A stretch of 64,000 nucleotides of DNA from Glebionis coronaria (Eukaryota; Streptophyta; Magnoliopsida; Asterales; Asteraceae). Both the position numbers and the translations under genes were made by a program. Below are positions 42,111 to 53,508 of this stretch, one piece after another (position 1 is the first letter of the stretch; each line of letters begins with the position of its first letter). The notes under the pieces are model-generated. The model made no database searches and had not been told where the DNA came from. It saw only the letters and a list, made by a program, of their open reading frames with translations. Location of the stretch: assembly GCA_025667525.1 (NCBI GenBank), contig JANFOE010002289.1, forward strand, positions 27,899 through 91,898, in the 5' to 3' direction.

Positions 42111-42553
42111 TGATAGGTGTGTAAACACCCATCCTTTTACCACTTAATTCTGGCTAAAACAAGACCAAAACGCGTATTTAATATCATTTGTTTGGAATTA
42201 TGCGTGGTTTTTGTGTTTATTTTGTTTTCAGAGCTAACCGGATGAATATTAAAGAAAACATGGGATTGCACGGGTTTCATCAAGGAAAAAGACTAAAGAC
42301 GAAGTCTATTGTCCTAGAGATGCAAAAGATTTGAAGTCGCTGGCCTATTTGAAGATTTATCGAAGAAAAGGACCAAAGATGGAAGATTTACATATGTCGA
42401 AGAAACTCAAGTCTATTTAACGAAGAAATTAAAAGACGAGTTGAATTTAATCGACGACAAATCCCGAATCAGTATCGAAAACGTCAACTTTTCTGAAAAG
42501 ACGAGAAGACAAGAAGAAAGGGAGAAAGCCCACTCACCAACCAACCACTAGGA

Positions 42554-42563
42554 CTATAAATAG
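42554..42563 (+). promoter_or_regulatory. TATA box of Athila-2 LTR
   Basis: CTATAAATAG, a good plant TATA box, about 445 bp into the LTR; the copy in the 3' LTR is at 51843-51852. Confidence 0.6.
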
Positions 42564-42956
42564 TTTATCCCTTCACATTTTAGGGAGTTAGCTTCATTTT
42601 TTCTTTTTCCAGTTCTTAGGTTCGGTTCATCACAAACACCATTAGGGTGTTTGGTGATTTTCATCTTTTTCTTTCAATCTTGTAACTCTTAATCATTACT
42701 CTTGTTATTTTTACATTAATCAATCTATTCCATCTTTTCATTCATCTTGATCTTCATCATCTTCTATTTCAAGTTCTTAAGTTTTTATTTGATTCAAGTT
42801 TGATCTTAAAAAGTTGTTGATTTAGTGTTTTTATTGGTGGGATTTGTTACTTATGGTATTTAAATGATTTATGTTTGATTTGGTTAAACCTTTTTGATTA
42901 TTGAGTTTGATTTTGATAAAATCCGAGTCCCCTGTTCTTCGCATTTCTACAGTACT

Positions 42957-43412
42957 GTGTTCCCAGATTCCGAATAGGGATTCTGGGGTTGCCTTTATTC
43001 GGAATATTTCAATTATTCCGAGTAGAGGTTGTTTTTCTTCTTTATTCGGAATATCACATATATTCCGAATAGTCCTTATTTTCCGAATAGAACACATTAT
43101 TCCGAGTAAGGTATTTTTCCGCATAGGCCATATTTTATTCCGCATAGTAAAACATTCAGAATAGAACACATTATTCCGCATAGAGGATTATTTTCCGAAT
43201 AAGCTGTTTTTCCGAATAGAGGTGTTATTCCGCATAGAACTTTTCCGCATAGGGTTAACTTTTCCGCATGGTTTCTTTCTTTCCGCATAGAGGTTATTTT
43301 CCGAATAAGGGCATTTTTCCGAATAGGCTTGTTTGACATTCCGAATAGAGCTGTCTTTCCGAATTGGCCATACTTTCCGCATAAGACATACATTCCGCAT
43401 AGGCTATTTTTC
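42957..43412 (+). repeat. Short-motif array, ATTCCGAATAG / TTCCGCATAG
   Basis: About 25 copies of an 11 bp motif or its inverse (ATTCGGAAT), spaced by short T-rich links. It sits in the same place in the LTR as the TTCCG array of Athila-1; the second copy is at 52256-52701. Confidence 0.9.
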
Positions 43413-43635
43413 AGAAAGGGTATTTTTCCAGTATTAATTCAAGTTTTATTTTTTTTATTTGTTGCTTGTTTTAAGTTTATATCTTTACCATTTTATTCCC
43501 TTCCCTGTTTAGTAGAATAGAAAACCAAATCCACTTTTTGTCACCAAGAACAAATCATTCCACTTTTAACTGAGATCAATTCGAGAGGATTCCGAGAAAA
43601 CGAACTTTTCACCGTAGAAAATCGCATGTATCAAA

Positions 43636-43652
43636 TGGCGCCGCTGCCGGCT
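43636..43652 (+). other. Athila-2 primer-binding site, tRNA-Asp type
   Basis: TGGCGCCGCTGCCGGCT two bases after the LTR, the same sequence as in Athila-1. Confidence 0.78.
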
Positions 43653-43845
43653 CTTCTCGTTAAGATCAAAAGTTTTTTGTGAGAACTTGGATTTTGGGAT
43701 CCGTTCTCCGTGAGCGTTCCTTTTTCACAAAAATTTTCAAAAACACTAAAAAATATAAAATTTTCAAACATACAAAAAAATTAAAAAACATAAAAACCAA
43801 AAATATTTTTGCTTTGCTTTTCTTTGTTCGTTCTTTTGCAGGTGT

Positions 43846-46800
43846 ATGCGCACTCGATCCACGTCATATCAAGAGCCCGAGCCTCTCGATCACTTAGACA
43901 TGGCCGGTGTACCACCTCCAAACAATAATAACAATAACAACATGAAAAATAACAACAACAATGAGCCCCTTCCGGATAATCGCCCAATGATTGAACTGCT
44001 GCAAGCTCATGTCGATGGCAACACGGATCCAATTGTCATTCCTCCAATTGCCGCCAACAATTTCGAGCTCAAGTCAGGCTTTATCCAGATGGTCTCCGCT
44101 CAACCATTCTTGGGACGCACCATTGATGACCCACACGACCACATCAAGAGATTTCTACAACTCACCAACACGGTCAAATTCAATGGTGTTCCACAAGAAG
44201 TTATAAGGTTACAACTTTTTCCCTTTTATTTAGAGGGACAAGCCCGGCATTGGCTTGCTAAGGAACCGCCACAGAGTATTCTCTCGTGGACGGATTTGGA
44301 AACAAAGTTTATCAACTACTTTTTTCCACCCTCTCGTACTACCGCTTTGCGGAATGAGATTATAAATTTTGAACAAAAGTACGATGAGTCATTCAGTGAA
44401 TCTTGGGATCGCTTTAAAGATCTTTTACGAAAATGCCCACAACATGGTTTTACCAAAGTACATCAAATTAATACTTTTTACAATGGTTTAAGCATGAGTG
44501 ACCAAGATTCACTGAACAGTGCCTCGGGGGGTAATCTATTGGCTAAGACTTCCAATGCTGCTTGGGATATCATTGAGAACAAATCTCGTGTGCAAACCAA
44601 GAGTGTTCGGACCAATGTTGCTAGTGCTAGCACTAATGACAGCGACAAGCGATTAGACAAAATCACTACGCTTCTGGAATCGCTTGTCACCCACACCGTC
44701 AGCAACAACAACAGCAACAACGCCAAAAATGCTCAAGTGCATGCTGTCAGCCAACCTTGTGAGATATGCGGTGGACCTCACTCTTACACAACTTGTACTG
44801 CCACCCAAGATTACCCTGCTGAGAATGTGCATGCGGCATATGGCACCTATCCTCAACCTGCTTATCAAGCTAGACCCCAAGGTGACCGTAACTTGCTTAG
44901 CTACCGCAGCAACAACTATCTTTCACCACCTGGTTTCCCTCCTGCCAACCCAAACCAACAACAAAACCTTAACCGCCCTCCTCAACAACCACAACAACCT
45001 CGACAACCATACATCCCTCCTCACAAGCAGCAACAACCGCCTCAACGTAACAATCAAGTCTACCAACAACCTGCTTACCAACAACCTGCATACAATCCTC
45101 CTCCTAACCAAACCACCACTGCATTGCACCAAGAGGTTGCAACCTACATGAGGACCAATGATGTGATTGTGGAAAATCTCCAACAGGAAGTGCGAAACTT
45201 GAAAGCAGACTTGGTCAAGCAAGGAAACGATTTGAGAGCAGACATGAGAAATACGTTGGATAGCCAAACTAATGATCTGAGGAACATGATGGCTAGTTTC
45301 TTCCAAAGTAGTCAACCCTCTTCTTCGGGTACTCTTCCGAGTAACACCGTTGCGAATCCAAGAGGGGAGATGAAAGCAATCACTACTCGAAGTGGCAAAG
45401 GTACCAAGGAACCCGAGCTTCCTATACCTCCACCGGTGGTTGTGACTAAGGAGAACGAGTCACCTGCTCCTATTCCTCCTCCTTCTCCTTCCCAAATTTC
45501 TCCACCTCTTCCTTCTACCCCTCCCCCACCCGTGGTTGTGAGTGATCCTATTCCCCTAAAGCCTTCCTCTTCTTCCAATATACCTTATCCTTCAAGGTTG
45601 AGGAAAGAGAAGCAAAAAAGCAAGGACGATATTCAGGTTTCGAATTTCCTTAAAATGTTCAAACAACTAAATTTCAATATCTCTTTCGCTGAGGCTCTCG
45701 CTCACATGCCCAAGTATGCAAAAATGTTTAAAGACCTTCTGAGCGACAAGGAAAAGCTCCTCGATATTGCCAACACCCAACTTAATGAGAATTGCTCTGC
45801 AGTACTCTTAAGGAAATTGCCAACTAAGCTTGGTGATCCGGGTCGTTTTCTTATCCCTTGCAATTTCCCGGGAGTAGAGAATTGCATGGCCCTAGCCGAT
45901 CTAGGCGCCAGTATTAATCTCATGCCTCTAAGTGTTTGGAAGCAATTATCTCTCACAGAGCTAGTCCCCACCAAAATGACTTTGGAATTAGCTAACCGTA
46001 CGGTTGCTTATCCAGTGGGGATAGCCGAAGACGTCATTGTAGGAGTCGACAAATTCACCTTTCCTGCCGATTTTGTTGTCGTCGACTACGAGATGGACCC
46101 CCGTGTGCCACTCATTGTTGGTCGTCCATTCTTGAGGACCGGTCGCACTCTCATTGATGTTGAAGCCGGTGAGCTAATCATGAGAGTGGGTGACGATAAA
46201 GTAGTCTTCAACATGGGAAAGCTTTCTAAACAGCCTTATTCTTACGAGAGTGTTAATTGTATTGACGTTCTTGATGAGGCTTGTGAAGAACACTTCAAGG
46301 ATGCTTGTAAAAATATTCCTACCTCTCTTCCCAATGTTGAGACCGTTTCCTCTATCGACTCATCACTATCTCTATTTGGAGAAAGTGATTTCCTTTGGAC
46401 AGATTTGGAAGCCACCTTGGGAGATGTGAAGCAAGACAATGACGATTCTACTGCCAATTGGGATGACGATCTCAGTTTCATTGCAAACCTCCTCAGAGAA
46501 GACAATCCTTCCCCTCCATCTCCCACTGTTATTGCTATCGATACTCCGACTTCGAATACGCCTCCCGTCGAAAATCCTCCGGATTTGGAACTTAAGGAGT
46601 TGCCGCCCCATCTTGAGTATGTATTCCTCGAAGAAGAGAAGAAGTCGCCAGTTATCATTGCTAAGGATTTGAAGGATGAAGAGAAAGCCCGACTTGTCGC
46701 TGTGCTGAAAGATCATAAGAAGGCTATCGCTTGGAAGATTTCCGATATTCGTGGAATTGATCCTCACTTCTGCACACACAAAATTCTCATGGAGGACGAC

Positions 46801-48273
46801 TTTAAGCCCACAATTCAAATCCAACGAAGGGTGAATCCAAAAATCCATGAAGTCATCAAAACAGAGGTTCTCAAACTTCTTGATGCGGGTATGATTTACC
46901 CTATTTCGGATTCACCATGGGTTAGTCCAATCCATTGTGTGCCCAAGAAGGGCGGAATAACCGTTGTTCCCAATGAACACAATGAGTTGATTCCCACTCG
47001 TCTCGTTACTGGGTGGAGAGTTTGTATAGACTACCGCAAACTCAATGATGCCACGAGAAAGGATCATTTCCCTCTACCTTTTATGGACCAAATGCTTGAA
47101 CGATTAGCAGGTAATGAATATTACTGCTTTCTTGATGGTTTCTCGGGTTATTTCCAAATACCCATCGATCCCCAAGATCAAGAGAAGACAACATTCACTT
47201 GTCCCTATGGCACATTTGCTTACAAAAGAATGCCTTTTGGCTTATGTAATGCGCCCGGGACTTTCCAAAGGTGTATGTTAGCTATCTTCCATGACATGGT
47301 TGAACAAACCATGGAAGTCTTCATGGATGATTTCTCGATCTTCGGGGATTCATTCTCTTCTTGCCTTGCCAATTTAGAACGTATGCTAAAGCGGTGCGAA
47401 GACACTCGCCTAGTTCTGAATTGGGAAAAATGCCATTTTATGGTAAAAGAAGGTGTCGTGCTTGGACATAAGATCTCGAAAGCCGGTCTTGAAGTAGACC
47501 GTGCTAAAGTCGATGTTATCGCAAAGTTGCCTCCACCTTCAACCGTGAAGGGTGTGAGAAGTTTCCTGGGTCATGCGGGCTTCTACCGTCGATTCATCAA
47601 AGATTTTTCTCAAATCGCTCGCCCGATGACCCACCTCTTGGAAAAAGATACTCCTTTTATCTTCTCCAAAGAGTGTCTTGAAGCCTTCAACTCGCTTAAG
47701 GATAAGCTAACTAAGGCACCCGTCTTGGTTACCCCTAATTGGGAGCTGCCCTTTGAGTTGATGTGCGATGCTAGTGATTTTGCTATTGGAGCGGTTCTTG
47801 GACAAAGAGTGAACAAACACTTCCAACCAATCCATTACGCTAGCAAGACAATGACGGGGGCACAATTGCATTATAAGACAACTGAAAAAGAGCTTTTAGC
47901 TGTTGTCTATGCCTTTGAAAAATTTCGCCCCTATCTTGTCCTTTCCACCACCATCGTGTATACCGATCATTCCGCGCTGAAGTACTTGTTGACAAAGCAA
48001 GATTCCAAACCAAGACTTCTTCGCTGGGTTTTGCTGCTCCAGGAATTTAAAATCGAAATTCGTGATAAGAAAGGAGCTGAAAACCTAGCCGCGGACCATC
48101 TCAGCAGACTTGAGGATCCTTACCAAGGGGATCATCCGAACGAAGAAATCAATGATTCTTTTCCCTTGGAGACCTTAATGTCTATAAACTCGAAGCCGAA
48201 TGAAACCCCGTGGTTTGCGGACTTTGCGAACTACTTGGCGGGTGGAATTCTCAAGGAAGGGTTGACGTCCTAA
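43846..48273 (+). CDS. gag-pol: Athila-2 gag, protease, reverse transcriptase and RNase H
   Basis: 1475 codons from the ATG at 43846 (MRTRSTSYQEPEPLDHLDMA). Capsid about residues 60-240 (HIKRFLQLTNTVKFNG, FSESWDRFKDLLRKCPQHG); zinc knuckle CEICGGPHSYTTC near 304; Gln/Pro-rich linker 350-430; protease-like ALADLGASINLMPLSVW near 684 and LIVGRPFLRTGRTLIDV. RT from about 990: VCIDYRKLNDATRKDHFPLP near 1059, DGFSGYFQIPI with the first catalytic Asp, and the active site VFMDDFSIFGD near 1158 (Met in place of the more common Val). RNase H: LMCDASDFAIGAVLG near 1304, TEKELLAVVYAF, VYTDHSALKYL and ADHLSRLE. The TAA at 48271-48273 is followed in the same frame by integrase, so it is probably a nonsense mutation. 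Confidence 0.94.
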   Translation: MRTRSTSYQEPEPLDHLDMAGVPPPNNNNNNNMKNNNNNEPLPDNRPMIELLQAHVDGNTDPIVIPPIAANNFELKSGFIQMVSAQPFLGRTIDDPHDHIKRFLQLTNTVKFNGVPQEVIRLQLFPFYLEGQARHWLAKEPPQSILSWTDLETKFINYFFPPSRTTALRNEIINFEQKYDESFSESWDRFKDLLRKCPQHGFTKVHQINTFYNGLSMSDQDSLNSASGGNLLAKTSNAAWDIIENKSRVQTKSVRTNVASASTNDSDKRLDKITTLLESLVTHTVSNNNSNNAKNAQVHAVSQPCEICGGPHSYTTCTATQDYPAENVHAAYGTYPQPAYQARPQGDRNLLSYRSNNYLSPPGFPPANPNQQQNLNRPPQQPQQPRQPYIPPHKQQQPPQRNNQVYQQPAYQQPAYNPPPNQTTTALHQEVATYMRTNDVIVENLQQEVRNLKADLVKQGNDLRADMRNTLDSQTNDLRNMMASFFQSSQPSSSGTLPSNTVANPRGEMKAITTRSGKGTKEPELPIPPPVVVTKENESPAPIPPPSPSQISPPLPSTPPPPVVVSDPIPLKPSSSSNIPYPSRLRKEKQKSKDDIQVSNFLKMFKQLNFNISFAEALAHMPKYAKMFKDLLSDKEKLLDIANTQLNENCSAVLLRKLPTKLGDPGRFLIPCNFPGVENCMALADLGASINLMPLSVWKQLSLTELVPTKMTLELANRTVAYPVGIAEDVIVGVDKFTFPADFVVVDYEMDPRVPLIVGRPFLRTGRTLIDVEAGELIMRVGDDKVVFNMGKLSKQPYSYESVNCIDVLDEACEEHFKDACKNIPTSLPNVETVSSIDSSLSLFGESDFLWTDLEATLGDVKQDNDDSTANWDDDLSFIANLLREDNPSPPSPTVIAIDTPTSNTPPVENPPDLELKELPPHLEYVFLEEEKKSPVIIAKDLKDEEKARLVAVLKDHKKAIAWKISDIRGIDPHFCTHKILMEDDFKPTIQIQRRVNPKIHEVIKTEVLKLLDAGMIYPISDSPWVSPIHCVPKKGGITVVPNEHNELIPTRLVTGWRVCIDYRKLNDATRKDHFPLPFMDQMLERLAGNEYYCFLDGFSGYFQIPIDPQDQEKTTFTCPYGTFAYKRMPFGLCNAPGTFQRCMLAIFHDMVEQTMEVFMDDFSIFGDSFSSCLANLERMLKRCEDTRLVLNWEKCHFMVKEGVVLGHKISKAGLEVDRAKVDVIAKLPPPSTVKGVRSFLGHAGFYRRFIKDFSQIARPMTHLLEKDTPFIFSKECLEAFNSLKDKLTKAPVLVTPNWELPFELMCDASDFAIGAVLGQRVNKHFQPIHYASKTMTGAQLHYKTTEKELLAVVYAFEKFRPYLVLSTTIVYTDHSALKYLLTKQDSKPRLLRWVLLLQEFKIEIRDKKGAENLAADHLSRLEDPYQGDHPNEEINDSFPLETLMSINSKPNETPWFADFANYLAGGILKEGLTS

Positions 48274-49494
48274 CAAAAGAAAAAGTTCTTCACCGACATC
48301 AAGACTTATTTTTCGGACGACCCTTACCTATTCAAACAATGTGCCGACCTGATTATCCGTCGATGTGTTGATGGACCGGCAGCTTCGGAAATCCTTGATG
48401 CTTGCCACAAAGGACCCACCGGTGGTCACTTTGGTCCCAACTACACCGCCAAAAAAGTGTTTGATTCGGGATTTTATTGGCCCTCCATATATCGTGACGC
48501 TCACGATATGGTTAAAAGATGTGATGTTTTCCAAAAGCAAGGCAAAATCACACATAAAGACGAGATGCCTCAGAATTTCATTCAAGAGTGTGAAATCTTT
48601 GATGTTTGGGGTATCGACTTTATGGGGCCATTCCCTTCTTCTAAAGGAAACAAATACATCCTTGTAGCCGTTGACTACGTTTCTAAGTGGGTTGAAGCCA
48701 AAGCTTTACCTACTAATGACGCAAGGGTGGTTTGTAACTTTTTGAAAGCTCTATTCGCTAGATTCGGTGTGCCTCGCGCCATTATTAGTGATCGTGGGAC
48801 TCATTTCTGCAATGACCAATTTGCTAGAGTCATGGCTAAGTATGGTGTAAATCATCGTCTTTCCACAGCCTACCACCCACAAACTAATGGCCAGGCTGAA
48901 ATATCCAACCGAGGACTTAAGCGAATTCTTGAAAGGACTGTGGGAGAGCATCGTGCCTCATGGGCTGATAAACTCGATGATGCTTTGTGGGCTTTCTGTA
49001 CTGCTTACAAGACCCCGATCGGCTGTACGCCTTATCGTCTTGTGTACGGGAAAGCGTGCCACCTCCCCATTGAGTTGGAGCACAAGGCTTACTGGGCCTT
49101 GAAGTGGGCTAATTTTGATATAAACAAAGCCGGTGACCTACGCAAGATCCAACTCAATGAGCTGAATGAACTTCGAAATGAGGCTTATGAAAATTCTTTG
49201 ATCTATAAGGAAAGAACTAAGCTCATTCACGACTCCAAGATCAAAAACCGAGAGTTCCATGTTGGAGACAAAGTCTTACTTTTTAACTCTCGGTTGAAAA
49301 TCTTTTCGGGCAAGCTGAAATCTCGTTGGTCCGGCCCATTCACCATTGCCCAAATTTTTCCATATGGTACTCTCGAGCTCGCTCAACCTAATGGACCTAA
49401 TTTTAAGGTGAATGGCCAACGAGTGAAGTTGTACTTTGGTGAGGACACCTCTCAGGAGGTGATTCCATCCCTCACCACATTCCCCATGAACTGA
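48274..49494 (+). pseudogene. Athila-2 integrase, separated by a stop and with a changed zinc ligand
   Basis: Same frame as gag-pol after the stop. Zinc-binding region: [11 protein letters not shown], then [20 protein letters not shown]; where a second Cys two residues after the first is expected, there is Phe (CDVF). Core: D in [16 protein letters not shown] in [14 protein letters not shown] in [14 protein letters not shown]. The C-terminus ends near [20 protein letters not shown] and PSLTTFPMN. No chromodomain. As written it would need readthrough of TAA, and zinc binding may fail. Confidence 0.9.
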
Positions 49495-51399
49495 ATTTGG
49501 GTCGAGTCAGGCTCGTGACTCGGTTATCAAAAACAAGCGCTCCTCGGGAGGCAGCCCGAGTATCTATCCCTTTAACCCCCTAAGTGTAGGGGAGGACCTA
49601 TTTTGGTCGTTTGTGTTTGTGTGGTGATGTGATTACAGGGATAACTGCAATCTTGGAAATCTCTAAAGAACCGTGCTCCCGTGTTATCCGAAATCCGGTT
49701 CTATCTAACAACTATCGTGATTCAATTTTCTTCATACTCACATTTAAAATAGATCACTTTAGTAGTCTCTTCCTTAACTTGAGTTAACCAACGTGCACAA
49801 TGTCATAAGTGTAGGGGAAACTTTTCCCACATGCTTAAACATTGAGGACAATGTTTATCTTAAGTGTAGGGGGACTTCTATCAAAGTTTTAAGTGGACTT
49901 TTCCATGAAAATGCCTTCATTTAACCGGAAAATCCTATTTTTCAACATTTTTCAAATTTTTTATTAACTTTGGCCATTTAGTTGTAATTTTTAAATTTTT
50001 ATCGTTGCTTTCATATGTATATATCCCGCAATAAAGTCAAAAATATTAATAAAGTGGTGTAGCTAGTTTTGAAATCTTTGATCTATTAGGCCCGTTGCGA
50101 TTATTTTGACTCAACCCGAATAGACTTATCCAAGTTTATTCTAGCTAGTATTCTTAACCATGTAGACCTTAATTGGTTTATTAGGCTAAGTATCCACGAG
50201 TCTCATTACTTGAGATCTCAAATTGTGGAGGACGAGAAATGATAGAGTCAATTATAAGTCGGTAATCTTGCACAAGCTCACTTGGTGTAATTATTTGCCT
50301 ATTCTCCCATCACTTGCTAATAATTTATCTGCAATAAGTAAGGTCGTACGATTTGAAAGGTTACTTAGCTTCTAGCCCAAGATCGTTTAAAAGTTGCTCG
50401 GTAATGATGAGAGTTCATAGCCAAGGCATAACTTATGAAGCGGGGTGCGAAGATTGGCGAGTCCGAAAAGGCCCTAACAAGGCATGAGGATTCAATTTTA
50501 TTGCTGAAGATCCGAAGTGATGTGAAAAGCATTATTCCCAAAATCAATATGAAGGATCAAGACTCACGACGAAAAGCAATCAACTCCCATAAAGATCATG
50601 GAGAAGTCTATCCGAAAAGACCCTAACAAGGTATGAGGATAAATAGATCCAAGTCCGAAAAGGAGGCGGATCGTTGTATCTCAAAATCCCAATTAGAGAT
50701 TGAAGAAATAATCATGAAGTCGTGGTCAACAAAGTTGGAGTACCCCTCAAAAGTCTCCAAGTGAAGAAACTATATTATGATGAGAAGACCATTATCTCAA
50801 GAACGTCTCTCGAAGATATGAAGTATGTAGTACATGCCAAATATCGGCCCGAGAAAGGTCTCAAATCGTGAACCGAGTTATGCCAAGATATGAACTTTTT
50901 GATATCCCGAGAAGCAGTTTTAAGAGATTTTGTCCTTTAGCTAACTATTGATCAAATCGTCCTACTTTGCTTTCAGCCTAAATAAACTATCGAAATAAGT
51001 CCAAAAATGCATCTTCATGATCATTCTAAGACAAAAATAAAATATAAGAGATACACCTAGGAATAAGGGGGTTTAAGCATTTAATTAAGCCATGTGTGTA
51101 AGTGTTTGATTTACTAACTTATAATAACAATGATCTCGTTTTTAAGCTTAGTTTGGTGAACGTGAAACTTGAGGGTGATAAATCTTCGCAACACCAAAGC
51201 CCTAATGTAAGTCCTTGATTTCTTTACAAGTTATTTCCATCCTTTTGTTTATTTTAAAGTTTTAAGTTCTCTTAGTATTTTAATTGTTGTTTAGTAGAAT
51301 TTAAATAAGGCCAAGGTTGATTGATTATGAGAAAAGTGTAAATTTGCTTTATCACTAAGCATTGCATGAGGGCATGGCAATGGTTAAGTGTAGGGGATT
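49495..51399 (+). other. Athila-2 3' non-coding region
   Basis: 1.9 kb colinear with the Athila-1 3' UTR. Purine modules at 49582, 49806, 49862 and 51386; the hairpin AAACATTG-AGGA-CAATGTTT at 49837-49856; the conserved block at 50438-50650. In this copy the block has an ATG at 50435 opening 63 codons (AKIGESEKALTRHE), but the other two families have TTG there. No envelope-like ORF. Confidence 0.75.
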
Positions 51400-52922
51400 T
51401 GATAGGTGTGTAAACACCCATCCTTTTACCACTTAATTCTAGCTAAAACAAGACCAAAACGCGTATTTAATATCATTTGTTTGGAATTATGTGTGGTTTT
51501 TGTGTTTATTTTGTTTTCAGAGCTAACCGGATGAATATTAAAGAAAACATGGGATTGCACGGGTTTCATCAAGGAAAAAGACTAAAGACGAAGTCTATTG
51601 TCCAAGAGATGCAAAAGATTTGAAGTCGCTGGCCTATTTGAAGATTTATCGAAGAAAAGGACCAAAGATGGAAGATTTACATATGTCGAAGAAACTCAAG
51701 TCTATTTAACGAAGAAATTAAAAGACGAGTTGAATTTAATCGACGACAAATCCCGAATCAGTATCGAAAACGTCAACTTTTCTGAAAAGACGAGAAGACA
51801 AGAAGAAAGGGAGAAAGCCCACTCACCAACCAACCACTAGGACTATAAATAGTTTATCCCTTCACATTTTAGGGAGTTAGCTTCATTTTTTCTTTTTACA
51901 GTTCTTAGGTTCGGTTCATCACAAACACCATTAGGGTGTTTGGTGATTTTCATCTTTTTCTTTCAATCTTGTAACTCTTAATCATTACTCTTGTTATTTT
52001 TACATTAATCAATCTATTCCATCTTTTCATTCATCTTGATCTTCATCATCTTCTATTTCAAGTTCTTAAGTTTTTATTTGATTCAAGTTTGATCTTAAAA
52101 AGTTGTTGATTTAATGTTTTTATTGGTGGGATTTGTTACTTATGGTATTTAAATGATTTATGTTTGATTTGGTTAAACCTTTTTGATTATTGAGTTTGAT
52201 TTTGATAAAATCCGAGTCCCCTGTTCTTCGCATTTCTACAGTACTGTGTTCCCAGATTCCGAATAGGGATTATGGGGTTGCCTTTATTCGGAATATTTCA
52301 ATTATTCCGAGTAGAGGTTGTTTTTCTTCTTTATTCGGAATATCACATATATTCCGAATAGTCCTTATTTTCCGAATAGAACACATTATTCCGAGTAAGG
52401 TATTTTTCCGCATAGGCCATATTTTATTCCGCATAGTAAAACATTCAGAATAGAACACATTATTCCGCATAGAGGATTATTTTCCGAATAAGCTGTTTTT
52501 CCGAATAGAGGTGTTATTCCGCATAGAACTTTTCCGCATAGGGTTAACTTTTCCGCATGGTTTCTTTCTTTCCACATAGAGGTTATTTTCCGAATAAGGG
52601 CATTTTTCCGAATAGGCTTGTTTGACATTCCGAATAGAGCTGTCTTTCCGAATTGGCCATACTTTCCGCATAAGACATACATTCCGCATAGGCTATTTTT
52701 CAGAAAGGGTATTTTTCCAGTATTAATTCAAGTTTTGTTTTTTTTATTTGTTGCTTGTTTTAAGTTTATATCTTTACCATTTTATTCCCTTCCCTGTTTA
52801 GTAGAATAGAAAACCAAATCCACTTTTTGTCACCAAGAACAAATCATTCCACTTTTAACTGAGATCAATTCGAGAGGATTCCGAGAAAACGAACTTTTCA
52901 CCGTAGAAAATCGCATGTATCA
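51400..52922 (+). repeat. Athila-2 3' LTR
   Basis: 1523 bp, near-identical to 42111-43633. It ends GTATCA, followed by AGCAT. Confidence 0.95.
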
Positions 52923-52927
52923 AGCAT

Positions 52928-53454
52928 CACTTCCACCGGAAACCACTAAGGATCCCGTGGTTACAACAAAACTGTTTGATGCGGAAAAAAGTGGTGTAGA
53001 CTGTGGTAATCCGGAAGAGTTTATGGTTGCATCAGGTGTCGAGGAGGCAGCTATTACAACACCAATCATGGTGGTGGCGGAAGATCTAGGGCAGAAGTTA
53101 TTTGACAGTTCAGGTGAGGATGCTATAAAGCTCGAATCGGAAAGGAAATCGCATGAAAAAGGATTGACAAATGAACTTGTTGGACAAATTTATGTTCAGA
53201 ACGAGAATAACTTTATGTGGGACAACTATCAGGTTGTAGGACATAACCATAACATGTTCCAACTTGTTATGGAGATAAAGTGCACGCACCATACCGTTCT
53301 TGGACGGTCTTGGAGACACTGCTTGGAGCATGCTCAGTATGGTCTTACGGCATCGTTGAAATATAATTATGTTTCCGACCCTATGTTTCAATTTCACTAT
53401 GATCAGCAAGCTGTGGAACCACAAGTCAAAATTTGGGATCCCGGAATTACATGA
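52928..53454 (+). pseudogene. XY-2 ORF, second part
   Basis: Continues the frame of 41918-42110 across the Athila-2 insertion for about 175 codons (SLPPETTKDPVVTTKLFDAE; GHNHNMFQLVMEIKCTHHTV) and ends VKIWDPGIT at a TGA (53452-53454). The next bases keep the HLEDKVF sense in frame after the stop, as in the XY-1 ORFs. The whole ORF would have been about 240 codons before the Athila-2 insertion. No known domain. Confidence 0.6.
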
Positions 53455-53508
53455 TGTGACGTTTTAAAGCTACACCTTGAGGACAAGGTGTTTTTGGGGC
53501 GGGAGTAT

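Larger units (their letters stand above)
42111..43633 (+). repeat. Athila-2 5' LTR with embedded ATTCCGAATAG array
   Basis: 1523 bp. First bases form GGTGT-GTAA-ACACC (42116-42129). TATA box at 42554. Array of ATTCCGAATAG and TTCCGCATAG at 42957-43412 in the downstream half. Minus-strand frames in the array (43097-43400) are by-products. Confidence 0.95.
42111..52922 (+). mobile_element. Athila-2: full-length Ty3/Gypsy Athila element
   Basis: 10,812 bp with LTRs of equal length (1523 bp; 42111-43633 and 51400-52922), primer site at 43636, gag-protease-RT-RNase H, integrase, 3' UTR and purine tract. AGCAT lies at 42106-42110 and 52923-52927, a perfect target duplication. LTR copies differ at only a few bases that I can see, so the insertion is recent. 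One stop codon (48271) separates RNase H from integrase. Confidence 0.95.

Noticed and set aside
43097..43400. Minus-strand ORFs of 70-98 codons (and copies at 52386-52689)
   Set aside because: Antisense by-products of the ATTCCGAATAG array inside the LTR.
42957..43412. CRISPR-like regular repeats
   Set aside because: Plant retrotransposon LTR, repeats too short, both orientations present, no constant spacers.
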